Positions 16,328 through 30,033 of a DNA stretch of 64,000 nucleotides are shown here, in pieces. Position 1 is the stretch's first letter; each line of letters begins with the position of its first letter. The position numbers were made by a program, and so were the translations under genes. Source of the DNA: Gaiella occulta (GTDB lineage Bacteria; Actinomycetota; Thermoleophilia; Gaiellales; Gaiellaceae); contig NZ_QQZY01000010.1 in NCBI RefSeq assembly GCF_003351045.1, forward strand, positions 36,209 to 100,208, in the 5' to 3' direction. The notes under the pieces were generated by a model. The model was given only the letters and a program-made list of their open reading frames with translations. It ran no database searches and was not told where the DNA came from.

Positions 16328-17203
16328 TCAGACCTTGAGGAAGCGGCGCAGCGTCAGTCCCGACCCGAGCGCGCCGACCGCGAGGCCGACGACCACGAGC
16401 GCCAGCGCGGTCATCGTGAACGACAGCGCCTTGACGTCGTCGCTCGTGTCGATGTGTCCGAGGATGGCAGGCAGCGCGACCTGCTTGCCGAGGAAGAGAA
16501 GCACGACGGCGGCGAACGCGCCGGCGAGACCGCAGAGCAGGCCTTCGAGCATGAACGGACCGCGTACGAACCAGTTGGTGGCGCCGACGAGCTTCATCAC
16601 CTCGATCTCGCGGCGGCGCGAGAAGATCGAGAGCCGGATCGTGTTCGCGATCAGCAGCACGGAGGCCACGAGCAGCACGATCACGGCGACGAGGAACACG
16701 ACCGAGATGACGCGCGCCACCTGGAGGATGCGCTTGGAGGTCTGCTGACCGTCCTTCACCTTCTCGATGCCCTTGAGCTTCTGCGCGCGCAGGTCGGCGG
16801 CGATCGCCGTCACGTCCTCGGCCCGCGCCGGCGTGATCTCGAACGAGGCGGGCAGCGGGTTCGACGGCAGGTTGGCCGTGAGCTGCGGGTACTTCCTGCG
16901 CATCTCCTTCAGCGCGTCCGCCTTGGAGACGAACTGGTACCGCTTGATGCGCGTGTCGGTCGACAGGTACTGCCCGACGGCGTTCACCTGCTTCGGCTTC
17001 ACCTCGTCGACGAAGAAGACCTTCACCTGCAGCTGCGACTTCACGTGGTCGGACCACGACACGACCCACGTGCCGAGGGCGATGAACAGGCCGAGCAGGA
17101 ACATGCCGATCAGCACCGTCATCGTGGCCGCCACGGTCGTCGACAGGTTGGTCGCCAGCGAGCGGACGGCCTCGGAGAGCACGAGCTTGAAGCGGCTCGT
17201 CAT
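16328..17203 (-). CDS. ftsX: Cell division protein FtsX
   Basis: The 291-residue FtsX permease-like protein has a TM helix at about 20-45, an extracellular domain at about 50-160, and three further TM helices in the last 130 residues. It pairs with FtsE immediately upstream (the ftsE stop abuts the ftsX ATG) and regulates peptidoglycan hydrolases at the septum. It ends in TLRRFLKV. Confidence 0.93.
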   Translation of the reverse strand: MTSRFKLVLSEAVRSLATNLSTTVAATMTVLIGMFLLGLFIALGTWVVSWSDHVKSQLQVKVFFVDEVKPKQVNAVGQYLSTDTRIKRYQFVSKADALKEMRRKYPQLTANLPSNPLPASFEITPARAEDVTAIAADLRAQKLKGIEKVKDGQQTSKRILQVARVISVVFLVAVIVLLVASVLLIANTIRLSIFSRRREIEVMKLVGATNWFVRGPFMLEGLLCGLAGAFAAVVLLFLGKQVALPAILGHIDTSDDVKALSFTMTALALVVVGLAVGALGSGLTLRRFLKV

Positions 17204-17884
17204 CTACGTCTCGTACCCCCCGCGGCGCTCGTCGCGCATGAGCTTGCCCTTGTCGAGCGCGATCACGCGCTTGCGCATCTTGTCGACCATCTCGCGGTCG
17301 TGGGTGACCATCAGGATCGTCGTGCCGGACGTGTTGATGCGGTGCAGGAGCTGCATGATCCCCACGGACGTGTCGGGGTCGAGGTTCCCGGTCGGCTCGT
17401 CGCAGATGAGGAGCGGCGGGTGATTGACGAATGCACGTGCGATCGAGACGCGCTGCTGCTCGCCGCCGGAGAGCTCGTCGGGCCTCGAGCCCATCTTGTG
17501 GGCGAGCCCGACGAGGTTGAGCACCTCGGGCACCTTCTTGCGGATCGACGCGTTCGACTCCCCCTGCACCTTGAGCGCGTAGGCGACGTTCTCGGCAGCC
17601 GTGCGGTTCGGCAGCAGCTTGAAGTCCTGGAACACGCACCCGACGTTGCGGCGCAGCAGCGGCACCTTGGAGTGCTTGAGGCGGCCGAGGTCGCGGCCGC
17701 CGACGAGGATGCGACCGGACGTCGGCTCGAGCTCCTTCAAGAGGAGCCTGATGATCGTCGACTTGCCGGAGCCGGAGGCGCCGACGACGAAGACGAACTC
17801 GCCCTTGTCGATCACGAACGAGACGCCGTCGAGCGCGACCACGTTGGGCTCGTAGATCTTGCGCACGTCCTCGAGCACGATCAT
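17204..17884 (-). CDS. ftsE: Cell division ATP-binding protein FtsE
   Basis: The ABC ATPase has Walker A GASGSGKST, signature LSGGEQQR, Walker B LLICDEPTGNLD and the H-loop TH. An in-frame GTG at 18052 would add 56 residues just behind prfB, but those codons use far more A/T-ending bases than the rest of the gene and the extra sequence resembles no FtsE domain, so I chose the ATG at 17884 (MIVLEDVRKIYEP), which gives the normal family length (226 residues). The remaining 171 bases to prfB are then non-coding. Confidence 0.9.
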   Translation of the reverse strand: MIVLEDVRKIYEPNVVALDGVSFVIDKGEFVFVVGASGSGKSTIIRLLLKELEPTSGRILVGGRDLGRLKHSKVPLLRRNVGCVFQDFKLLPNRTAAENVAYALKVQGESNASIRKKVPEVLNLVGLAHKMGSRPDELSGGEQQRVSIARAFVNHPPLLICDEPTGNLDPDTSVGIMQLLHRINTSGTTILMVTHDREMVDKMRKRVIALDKGKLMRDERRGGYET

Positions 17885-18055
17885 CGAGGCGCCGCTCGGC
17901 TGCCCCGCCACGTCGGCGTAGGCATGAGCGGGCTCGGCGAGCGCCGTCGAAGCGGTTGTCAGCTGAGAGTCGTGTTCCTGCACCGGATCGAGGAATGAAG
18001 CCGACCGAGGTGGCCGCTCCGGTTCGGGTTGCTCCTCGAGTGTAGCGGACACGGG

Positions 18056-19163
18056 CTACACGATCTTTCCGGCGGCCTTCGCAAGCAGGTAGGCGCGGAC
18101 GAAGCCGTCGAGGGCGCCGTCCAGCACGCCCTGGGCGTTCCCCACCTCGAAGCCGGTGCGGTGGTCCTTCACCATCTGGTATGGATGCAGCACGTAGGAG
18201 CGGATTTGACTCCCGAAGCCGATGTCCTGCGTCGCCCCGCGCTCACGTGCGATCTCGGCCTCGCGCTCCTCCACCTGCAGCTCGGCCAGCCGGGACATGA
18301 GGATCCGCAAGGCGGTCGCCTTGTTGGACGCCTGGGAGCGCTCGTTCTGGCACTGCACGACGATGCCGGTGGGGATGTGGGTGATGCGCACGGCCGAGTC
18401 GGTCTTGTTGACGTGCTGGCCGCCGGCGCCGCTCGCGCGGTAGGTATCGATGCGAAGGTCGCCCTCGTCGATCTCCACCTCGTCCTCCTCCGGCAGCAGC
18501 GGCGCGGCGACGACCTGGGCGAACGCGGTGTGCCGGCGGTGCGCCGAGTCGAACGGCGACTGGCGCACGAGCCGGTGCACGCCGCGCTCGGCCTTGTAGG
18601 CGCCGTAGGCGTTCTCGCCCTTGACGGTGAAGGTGGCGGACTTGAGCCCTGCCTCCTCCCCCGGGCTCGCCTCGATCAACTCGGTCTGGAAGCCGCGATC
18701 GGCCGACCAGCGCAGGTACATGCGCAGCATCATCTCGGCCCAGTCCTGCGCGTCGGTGCCGCCCGTACCGGCGTTGATCGAGACGACGGCGTCGCCGGGG
18801 TCGTAGTCGCCGTCGAAGAGGGCGTCCTCCTGCAGGCGTGCGAGCTCCTCGGCGACGGGGCCGAGCTGGGCACGCAGCTCGGGCTCGAGCGACGGATCCA
18901 TCTCGTAGAGCTCCCGGGCGTCCTCGAACTCGCGCCTGAGCCGGTTGTAGCGGTCGAGCCGGCGTGTGACGCGCGCGTGCTCGCTGGAGATCCGCGCCGC
19001 TTCGCGCTGGTCGTCCCAGAATCCCGGGGCGCCCATGGCGGCTTCGAGCTCCTGCTGGCGGGCCGTCAGCGAAACGGGGTCAAAGGTACTCACGAACCCA
19101 GGCGAGCTGGGCTCCGAGCTCCTCGAGCAGCTGGTCGAACGGCTGGTTGTCTGCTTCGGCCAC
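18056..19163 (-). CDS. prfB: Peptide chain release factor 2, programmed +1 frameshift
   Basis: RF2 reads UGA and UAA stop codons. The gene is in two frames: a 26-codon frame from GTG at 19163 ends in TAC CTT TGA C, and the main frame continues as GAC CCC GTT if the ribosome slips +1 on CTT. This is the classic RF2 autoregulatory site. The body has SPFDSAHRRH for stop recognition and the catalytic SGAGGQHVNKTDSAVRI with GGQ. It lies four bases after the PAP2 gene and 171 before ftsE. Confidence 0.95.
19079..19085 (-). promoter_or_regulatory. prfB programmed frameshift site CTTTGAC
   Basis: On the minus strand CTT (19085-19083) is followed by the in-frame stop TGA (19082-19080) and C (19079). 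Skipping one T lets translation go on in the RF2 frame. The internal Shine-Dalgarno sequence seen three bases upstream in E. coli is weak here (GTGAG), so slippage may depend more on the stop-codon context. Confidence 0.9.
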
Positions 19164-19167
19164 GGGC

Positions 19168-19920
19168 CTAGCCTACCGGCAAGCGCGGTGCGGCCCCTGC
19201 CGGGCGCGGGCCGGGCGGAGAGACGAGCAGGGCCCGCGCCGCGGTCAGGCTGCCGAGCCAGAAGACACCGACGGCGAGGCCGGCGACGACGTCGCTGACG
19301 TAGTGCACGTCGAGCACGACCCGGCTTGCCGCGACGGCGAGGGCGAGCAGCAGGCCGGCGGCGATCCGGCGCCGCGCCGCCCCCGGCGTCGGCGCGCGCT
19401 CGCATGCCAGCAGCGCGAGCGCGCCGAACAGCACCGCAGCCGTTGCAGCGTGGCCGCTCGGGAACGAGCTCGACTCCGGCAGCGCGACCGCGCTTCCCAC
19501 ATCCGGCCGGGGGCGCCCGAAGGCCGACTTGAGCAGCGCCACGATCACCGTGATGCCGGCGACCGACACCGCCACGAAGAGCGCGTCGAGGCGACGCCGG
19601 GCACGCGCGAGGAGGACTGCCGCTGCCGTGGTGAGCGGGACGACGCCGAGGGGGCCGCCGATCCAGGTCAAGGGCCGCGCGACCCACTCGGCCCAGACGG
19701 GCATCGCTCGCGCGACCCAGGCGGCGACGTCCGCGTCGCCTTCCGTCACCCAGCCGCCGCGCACGACTGCGAGCGCGAGCGCGGCGAACACGGCGAGACC
19801 GGCTGCCGCCGCCGCGGCGCCGCGACCGGCACGTCCCGGCCCGGCGCGCCGCAGCCCAACGCGCCCCGAGGGGGCTTGCGGCCCCCCTGGGTCTACGGTA
19901 GCGGCGGGAGCGTCACGCAT
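19168..19920 (-). CDS. PAP2-family membrane phosphatase
   Basis: The integral membrane protein has the three PAP2 motifs in order: KSAFGRPRP, SFPSGHAATA and SRVVLDVHYVSD, the last with the catalytic His. Several hydrophobic helices surround them. Likely substrates are lipid phosphates such as phosphatidic acid or undecaprenyl pyrophosphate. The first 30 residues are proline- and glycine-rich and the start is uncertain. The stop is four bases before prfB, so they share a transcript. Confidence 0.85.
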   Translation of the reverse strand: MRDAPAATVDPGGPQAPSGRVGLRRAGPGRAGRGAAAAAAGLAVFAALALAVVRGGWVTEGDADVAAWVARAMPVWAEWVARPLTWIGGPLGVVPLTTAAAVLLARARRRLDALFVAVSVAGITVIVALLKSAFGRPRPDVGSAVALPESSSFPSGHAATAAVLFGALALLACERAPTPGAARRRIAAGLLLALAVAASRVVLDVHYVSDVVAGLAVGVFWLGSLTAARALLVSPPGPRPAGAAPRLPVG

Positions 19921-20018
19921 GGGTGTCGGAATCGTGACGGCTTCGCGGCGGCGGCGCGCTCGCGACAGGCGCGGACGGCCGGCGTCGCGCGAGGCCGCCG
20001 GGGAACGCGATCAGGCGC

Positions 20019-22667
<2,649 letters not shown>

Positions 22668-22946
22668 GAGGGAGAGGGTACCGGGCGGGCCGCGCGCCTT
22701 GAAGGAGGTCGTCCCTCTCGACGGCACCAGGGTCGCGATCTTCGAGCGCACCGAGCCGGCGAGGGTCGTCGCTGTCACGAGCGGCAACGGGCCCGGCGGC
22801 ACAGTCGTCGCGGCGCTGCTCGAGACCGGCGAGGCCGTCCTGCTGAAGGGCAACGGCTCGGTCACACGGACTCTCGCCCGCCGATGCCGCCGCAAGCGAA
22901 CGGCATGTGCCGGCCGCGCCGGCAACGGAGCGGGCACGCTCGGCCC

Positions 22947-23336
22947 CTACGCGGCCGACTCCTCCCCACCGTGCTGCAGCGAGGCGTCGACGACGGGCGG
23001 CGCGACGGGATGGTGATGCGAGGCGCGGCGCCGCATCTCGTGCGTGCGCTTGTCGCGGTAGCGCTCCACCTGGCGCTCGAGCTTGTCGAGCAGGCGGTCG
23101 ATCGCGGCCTCGTAGGTGGGCGCGGACTCGCGTGCGACGATGTTCGGCCCCTTCGTGTAGACGATCGCCTCCGCCTGGTGGTCGTCGGCGATGGCGGGGT
23201 TGTGCTCGCGCGACAGCGTCAGCTCGACGAGGGTCAGATCGTGCAGCCGCCGGTCGAGCTTGGAGAGCTTCTGCTCCGCGTAGCTCCGGACGGAATCGTT
23301 CACGTGACCGTGGCGTGCGGTGACCTGAAGTCTCAT
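22947..23336 (-). CDS. hpf: Ribosome hibernation-promoting factor
   Basis: The 129-residue HPF/YfiA-type protein binds the 30S decoding centre and inactivates ribosomes in stationary phase. Family residues run from RLQVTARHGHVNDSVRSYAE to VYTKGPNIVARES and the YEAAIDRLLDKLERQVERYRDK helix. It lacks the C-terminal dimerisation domain of long HPF, so it is a short form with a His-rich tail. The AAAAGGAGA ribosome site favours the ATG at 23336 over a GTG three bases upstream. Confidence 0.88.
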   Translation of the reverse strand: MRLQVTARHGHVNDSVRSYAEQKLSKLDRRLHDLTLVELTLSREHNPAIADDHQAEAIVYTKGPNIVARESAPTYEAAIDRLLDKLERQVERYRDKRTHEMRRRASHHHPVAPPVVDASLQHGGEESAA

Positions 23337-23369
23337 CACGTCTCCTTTTCCGGTGGTCCCTCGACTCTA

Positions 23370-24035
23370 CTATCGCAACGCGCGCGCAAGACACACCACC
23401 TCGATGCGTCGCGCGCCCACCCGGCGCAGCTCGGTTGCGCAGGCGGTCGCCGTCGACCCGGTCGTATAGACGTCGTCGACGAGACACACGCGCCGTGGCG
23501 CGGCCTGTACGCACGGCGCGAACGCCCGGGCGACGTTGCGCCGCCGCTCGGCGCGGGGCAGATCGCGCTGCCGTTCCACCCCGGGCCTGCGCGCGAGCAG
23601 CCGCTCCACCGGCAGCCGCCAGCGCTGCGCGAGCTCGACGGCGAGACGCTCCGCCGGGGCGTGGCCGCGCTCGAGGCCGCGGTCGCGGTCGCCCGGAACC
23701 GGGCAGAGCACGTCGACGGCGGGCGGCGGCAGCGCCTCGACGATCACCTGCGCCGCCACCGCCGCGAGGTCGCGGCGGCCGCGCTCCTTCCATGCCGCCA
23801 CGAACGCGCGCGCCCGCTCCTCGTAGACGACCGCGGCGCGCGCCCGCGCGAATGCGAGGCGCCGCCCAGCGCACTCGGCGCAACGGCGCAGCGGCCAGGG
23901 GCCCGGCGCGCCGCAGCGCTCGCACTGCGGCGGCACGATCCGGACGAGCGCGTCGAGGCAGCGCGGGCAGGCGCCGGCGCCGGGACGCCGGCACACCGCG
24001 CAGCGCTGCGGCAGCACGAGCGCGAACAGGCTCAT
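23370..24035 (-). CDS. comF: ComF-family phosphoribosyltransferase-like protein
   Basis: The protein has an N-terminal four-cysteine zinc finger pair (CAVCRRPGAGACPRC and CERCG...CAEC) followed by a PRTase-like domain ending in the PRPP-loop-like VCLVDDVYTTGSTATAC. ComF proteins act in natural competence. No other competence gene is near. The ATG at 24035 was chosen because a TACCGT -10 box lies six bases upstream; a GTG 21 bases earlier is possible. Confidence 0.85.
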   Translation of the reverse strand: MSLFALVLPQRCAVCRRPGAGACPRCLDALVRIVPPQCERCGAPGPWPLRRCAECAGRRLAFARARAAVVYEERARAFVAAWKERGRRDLAAVAAQVIVEALPPPAVDVLCPVPGDRDRGLERGHAPAERLAVELAQRWRLPVERLLARRPGVERQRDLPRAERRRNVARAFAPCVQAAPRRVCLVDDVYTTGSTATACATELRRVGARRIEVVCLARALR

Positions 24036-24092
24036 GCCCGCACGGTAGGCGAGCACGCGTGCCGGGACCGTGCCCGATTCGTAGCGGATGCG

Positions 24093-25196
24093 TTACGGCG
24101 GCGCGGCGAGCAGCTCGCGCAACGCCGGACGCTCGCGCTCGAGGTCCTCGGGCGTCTTGATCGGGATGAAGCGGCCGCGCGGCCCGCGACGAGGCACGAC
24201 GAGGTACGTCGTCGGCACGAACGAGGCGAGCTCGTGATAGAGCCGCTCGAGCTGGATCACGGGTCGGCCGTCGACGACCTTCTCGACCACGAGCCACGTG
24301 AGCTCGACCGGCTGCTCGAGCGCCTCCACGGCGATGGTGGACGTGTTCGTGTTGAAGACGGGAATCGTCTCCTCGTCGAACCCGGGCGGGAAGCGGAAGC
24401 CCTCCACGAGCATCATGCGGCCGTCGACCCGTGCCGGCGCGCCGCCGCTGTCGCCCTCCTTGCGCGCCACCTCGACGGTGAGCGGACGGCCGGCGAGCAG
24501 GTGCGCTCCGACGACGGCGGGATCGACCCGGCCTCCGAGGTTGTCGACGTTCGACACGAGCAGATGCCGCACGCCGCGCTCGCGCAGCGCTGCCAGCGTG
24601 CCGGACAGTCGCAGCGCCTCGAGCAGGTCGCCGTGGCCCGGTCCGTACAGCGAGGCGCGGCCCTCCGCGTCGCGGAACACGCTGCCGTCCGGACACAGCC
24701 GCGGCGCGAGGAACTGGGAGAGCACGAGCGGCTCTCCGAGCCCGCGCTCGGCGACATGGGCGCGCACGGCCGCGTCGGTGGCGAGGCTCGTCATCAGCAC
24801 GACGGGAATCTCCGCTCCGAGCGCGCCCGCAAGGCGCGCGGTCTCCCCGAGCTTGAGCTCGAGGAAGCTGCGGCCGTCGAGCGCCTCCACGACCCCCTTG
24901 ACGGCCCCGCCGAACCGGGTCGCCATGCCGCCTGCGAGCACGACCGACGCGATCTCGCCGCGACGCAGCGCCGCCACGCCGGCCGCGTAGGCGCCGTCGA
25001 AGCCGGGCTCGCCGGGGGCCGGCAGCGGCGTCAGGTCGTCGGGCCGAGGCGGCTCGACGACGCCCTGCACGACATTGTCGGCGGGGCCGAGCGTGCCCGC
25101 CGCGATGCGGGCGCGCAGCGCCTCGAACCGGGGGGCGTCGAAGCCGTGCCGCTCCAGCGCCTCCCGCGAGGCCGCGTCGAGCTCGTCGAGGATCAT
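24093..25196 (-). CDS. UTP-glucose-1-phosphate uridylyltransferase family (UDPGP) protein
   Basis: The 367-residue protein has the nucleotidyltransferase motif VVLAGGMATRFGG at about residues 85-97, the LMTSLATDA segment, a GHGDLLEAL uracil-binding-like loop and VSNVDNLGG. That combination is typical of the eukaryote-like UDPGP family, which includes UDP-sugar and UDP-GlcNAc pyrophosphorylases. The sugar cannot be assigned. Its ATG overlaps the mtnA stop (ATGA), so the two are translated together, an unusual partnership. Confidence 0.8.
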   Translation of the reverse strand: MILDELDAASREALERHGFDAPRFEALRARIAAGTLGPADNVVQGVVEPPRPDDLTPLPAPGEPGFDGAYAAGVAALRRGEIASVVLAGGMATRFGGAVKGVVEALDGRSFLELKLGETARLAGALGAEIPVVLMTSLATDAAVRAHVAERGLGEPLVLSQFLAPRLCPDGSVFRDAEGRASLYGPGHGDLLEALRLSGTLAALRERGVRHLLVSNVDNLGGRVDPAVVGAHLLAGRPLTVEVARKEGDSGGAPARVDGRMMLVEGFRFPPGFDEETIPVFNTNTSTIAVEALEQPVELTWLVVEKVVDGRPVIQLERLYHELASFVPTTYLVVPRRGPRGRFIPIKTPEDLERERPALRELLAAPP

Positions 25197-26164
25197 CGCG
25201 CCCGCACCGGCGCCGGCAGCGACTCGGCGAACGGATGGGTGTGCACCCCCTCCTCCGTCACGATCGCCGCGATCAGATCGGCGGGCGTGACGTCGAAGGC
25301 CGGGTTCCACGCCGGGAAGCGCTCGCTCACCTCGGCGGGATCCCGCTCCTCGATCGGGATCTCCGCCCCCGTCGCGGCGGCCGGATCGAGCGTCGAGGTG
25401 GGAGCCACGACGACGAGCGGGATCCCGTGGTGCCGTGCAAGGACGGCGAGCCCGTACGTGCCGATCTTGTTCGCGGTGTCGCCGTTGGCGGCGATCCGGT
25501 CGGCGCCGGTGATCACCACGTCGACCTCACCGCGCGCCATCAGCGACGCGGCGGCCCCGTCGACGATGACCGCGTGCGGGATCCCGAGCGTCTCGAGCTC
25601 GAACGCCGTCAGCCGCGCGCCCTGCAGGAGCGGCCGGGTCTCGTCGACCCAGACCCGCTCGACCCGGCCCTGCTCCCACGCCGCCCGGATCGCACCGACG
25701 GCCGAGCCGTAGCCGCCGGTGGCCAGGCCTCCCGCGTTGCAGTGGGTGAGCACCCGCGCGCGCTCGGGCACGAGCGGCGCCGCGTGGGCGCCCATGCGGC
25801 GGCAGCGCTCCACCTCGTCGGCGTGGATGCGGCGGGCGCGCGCTGCGGTCGGGTCGGGCCGCATCTCGTCGAGCGCCCAGCGCAGGTTGACGGCGGTCGG
25901 ACGCGACGCCGCCAGGGTGGCATAGGCGGCGTCGACGTCGTCCCCGGTCGACGCCGCGAGCGCGAGGCCGTACGCGGCCGCCACCCCGATCGCGGGCGCC
26001 CCGCGCACGGCGAGCGTGCGGATCGCGTCGGCGACCTCGGCGGCGCTGCGGCAGCGGAGCTCGGCGCGCTCGGCGGGCAGCAGGCGCTGGTCGAGCACGA
26101 CGACGGCGTCGTGCTCGAGGCGCACGATCTGCTCCGGTGCGATCTCTCCGGGGATGTCCATCAT
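25193..26164 (-). CDS. mtnA: S-methyl-5-thioribose-1-phosphate isomerase
   Basis: The 323-residue enzyme of the methionine salvage pathway isomerises methylthioribose-1-phosphate to the ribulose form. RGAPAIGVAAAYG, the catalytic cysteine in THCNAGGLATGGYG and the catalytic aspartate in ITGADRIAANGD are all present, as is the C-terminal NPAFDVTPADLI. Start at ATG-ATG; either is possible. It lies just after ahcY in the same direction, linking methionine salvage with SAH recycling, though a hairpin separates them. Confidence 0.95.
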   Translation of the reverse strand: MMDIPGEIAPEQIVRLEHDAVVVLDQRLLPAERAELRCRSAAEVADAIRTLAVRGAPAIGVAAAYGLALAASTGDDVDAAYATLAASRPTAVNLRWALDEMRPDPTAARARRIHADEVERCRRMGAHAAPLVPERARVLTHCNAGGLATGGYGSAVGAIRAAWEQGRVERVWVDETRPLLQGARLTAFELETLGIPHAVIVDGAAASLMARGEVDVVITGADRIAANGDTANKIGTYGLAVLARHHGIPLVVVAPTSTLDPAAATGAEIPIEERDPAEVSERFPAWNPAFDVTPADLIAAIVTEEGVHTHPFAESLPAPVRAR

Positions 26165-26168
26165 GCGT

Positions 26169-26196
26169 GCAGGGGCGAGGTCGTCCTCGCCCCTGC
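26169..26196 (-). terminator. Hairpin after ahcY
   Basis: GCAGGGGCGAGG (26169-26180) and CCTCGCCCCTGC (26185-26196) form a perfect 12-base stem with a TCGT loop in the 58-base gap between ahcY and mtnA. There is no U-run; it may attenuate rather than stop transcription. Confidence 0.6.
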
Positions 26197-26222
26197 GGGG
26201 GGCGCCGGGGACGCAGGAGCGG

Positions 26223-28676
<2,454 letters not shown>

Positions 28677-28677
<1 letters not shown>

Positions 28678-29981
28678 CAGACGCCCCCGCCGGCCCCGGC
28701 GGCGCGGCCGATCCCCTCGTAGACGAAGCCGAGGGAGCGCAGCGGCTCCGGGTCGAGCATGTTGCGGCCGTCGATGACCAGGGGGTTGCGCATCGTCGAG
28801 GCGACGGCAGCCCAGTCGATATCCGCGAGCTGCGGCCATTCGGTGACGATGACGGCCGCGTCGGCGCCGTCGAGCGCCTCCTCCGGCGTGGCCACGATCA
28901 CGGCGCCGTGCAGGTCGCCGCCGTCGGCGACGGGGTCCCACGCGCGCACGTCGGCGCCCTCCGCGAGCAGCCGGCCCGCCAGCACGATGCTCGGCGCCTC
29001 GCGCATGTCGTCGGTATGCGGCTTGAACGCGAGCCCGAGCAGCGCCACCGTCTTGCCGCGCAGCGGGCCGAGGTGGCTGTGCAGCTTGCCGATCACGCGC
29101 CGCTTCTGCAACTCGTTCACCTCGATCACCGCGTTCAGGAGCTGGAAGTGGTAGCCGGAGTTCGCCGCCAGCTGCTTGAGCGCGAGCGAGTCCTTGGGGA
29201 AGCAGCTGCCGCCGAAGCCGATGCCGGCGCGGAGGAAGGCGGAACCGATGCGGCGGTCGAGGCCGATGCCCTCGGCCACGCGAACGACGTCCGCCCCGGT
29301 CGCCTCGCAGACGTTGGCGATCTCGTTGATGAACGAGATGCGCGTCATCAGCGCGGCGTTGGCGGCCAGCTTGATCATCTCCGCCGACGCCACGTCGCAG
29401 CGCACGACGGGGGCGTCGATGCCCGCGTGCAGCTCCTGCACGAGGTCGCCGTCCTCGTCGCGGAACGCGCCCACGACGATCCTGTCGGGATGCATGAAGT
29501 CCCGCACCGCCGTGCCCTCGGCGGTGAACTCGGGGTTCGAGGCGTAGCCGACGTGCCCGAGGCCGCGCTCGTCGAGGCGGTGGCGCACCCTCGTGCCCGT
29601 CCCGACGGGCACGGTGCTCTTCATCACCACGACGCAGCGGCGCTCGATGCGGGGAAGCTCGTCGACCACGGTCCAGACCGCGGACAGGTCGGCGTCGCCC
29701 GAGTAGGTCGGAGGCGTGCCGACGGCGATGTAGACGAAGTCGGCGTCGCCGATCGCCTCGCCGACGTCGGTCGTGAAGCGGAGGCGCTCCGCGTTGCGCG
29801 CCAGCAGCTCGCCGAGGCCCGGCTCGTAGATCGGCACCTCTCCGTGGCGCAGGGCGTCGATGCGCTCGCGCAGGACGTCGCGCACGACGACGTCGTGGCC
29901 GAGCTCGGCGAGGCAGGCTCCGGTGACGAGGCCCACGTAGCCGGCGCCGAAGACGGCGACCCTGTGCGGAGATGCGCTCAC
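28677..29981 (-). CDS. ugd: UDP-glucose 6-dehydrogenase family protein
   Basis: The 434-residue nucleotide-sugar dehydrogenase has the Rossmann motif VFGAGYVGLVTG, VGTPPTYSGDADL, the STVPVGT segment and the catalytic cysteine in GFGGSCFPKD. Members oxidise UDP-glucose or related sugars to uronic acids. It is the first gene of a three-gene unit with the nucleotidyltransferase and cupin. A TACCCT box lies nine bases before the GTG start, so transcription may be leaderless. GDP-mannose dehydrogenase is an alternative. Confidence 0.9.
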
Positions 29982-30033
29982 GACGGGTTGAGGGTACAGG
30001 GAGCGACCGGCGCCGGCAGCCTGAACGGCGCCG

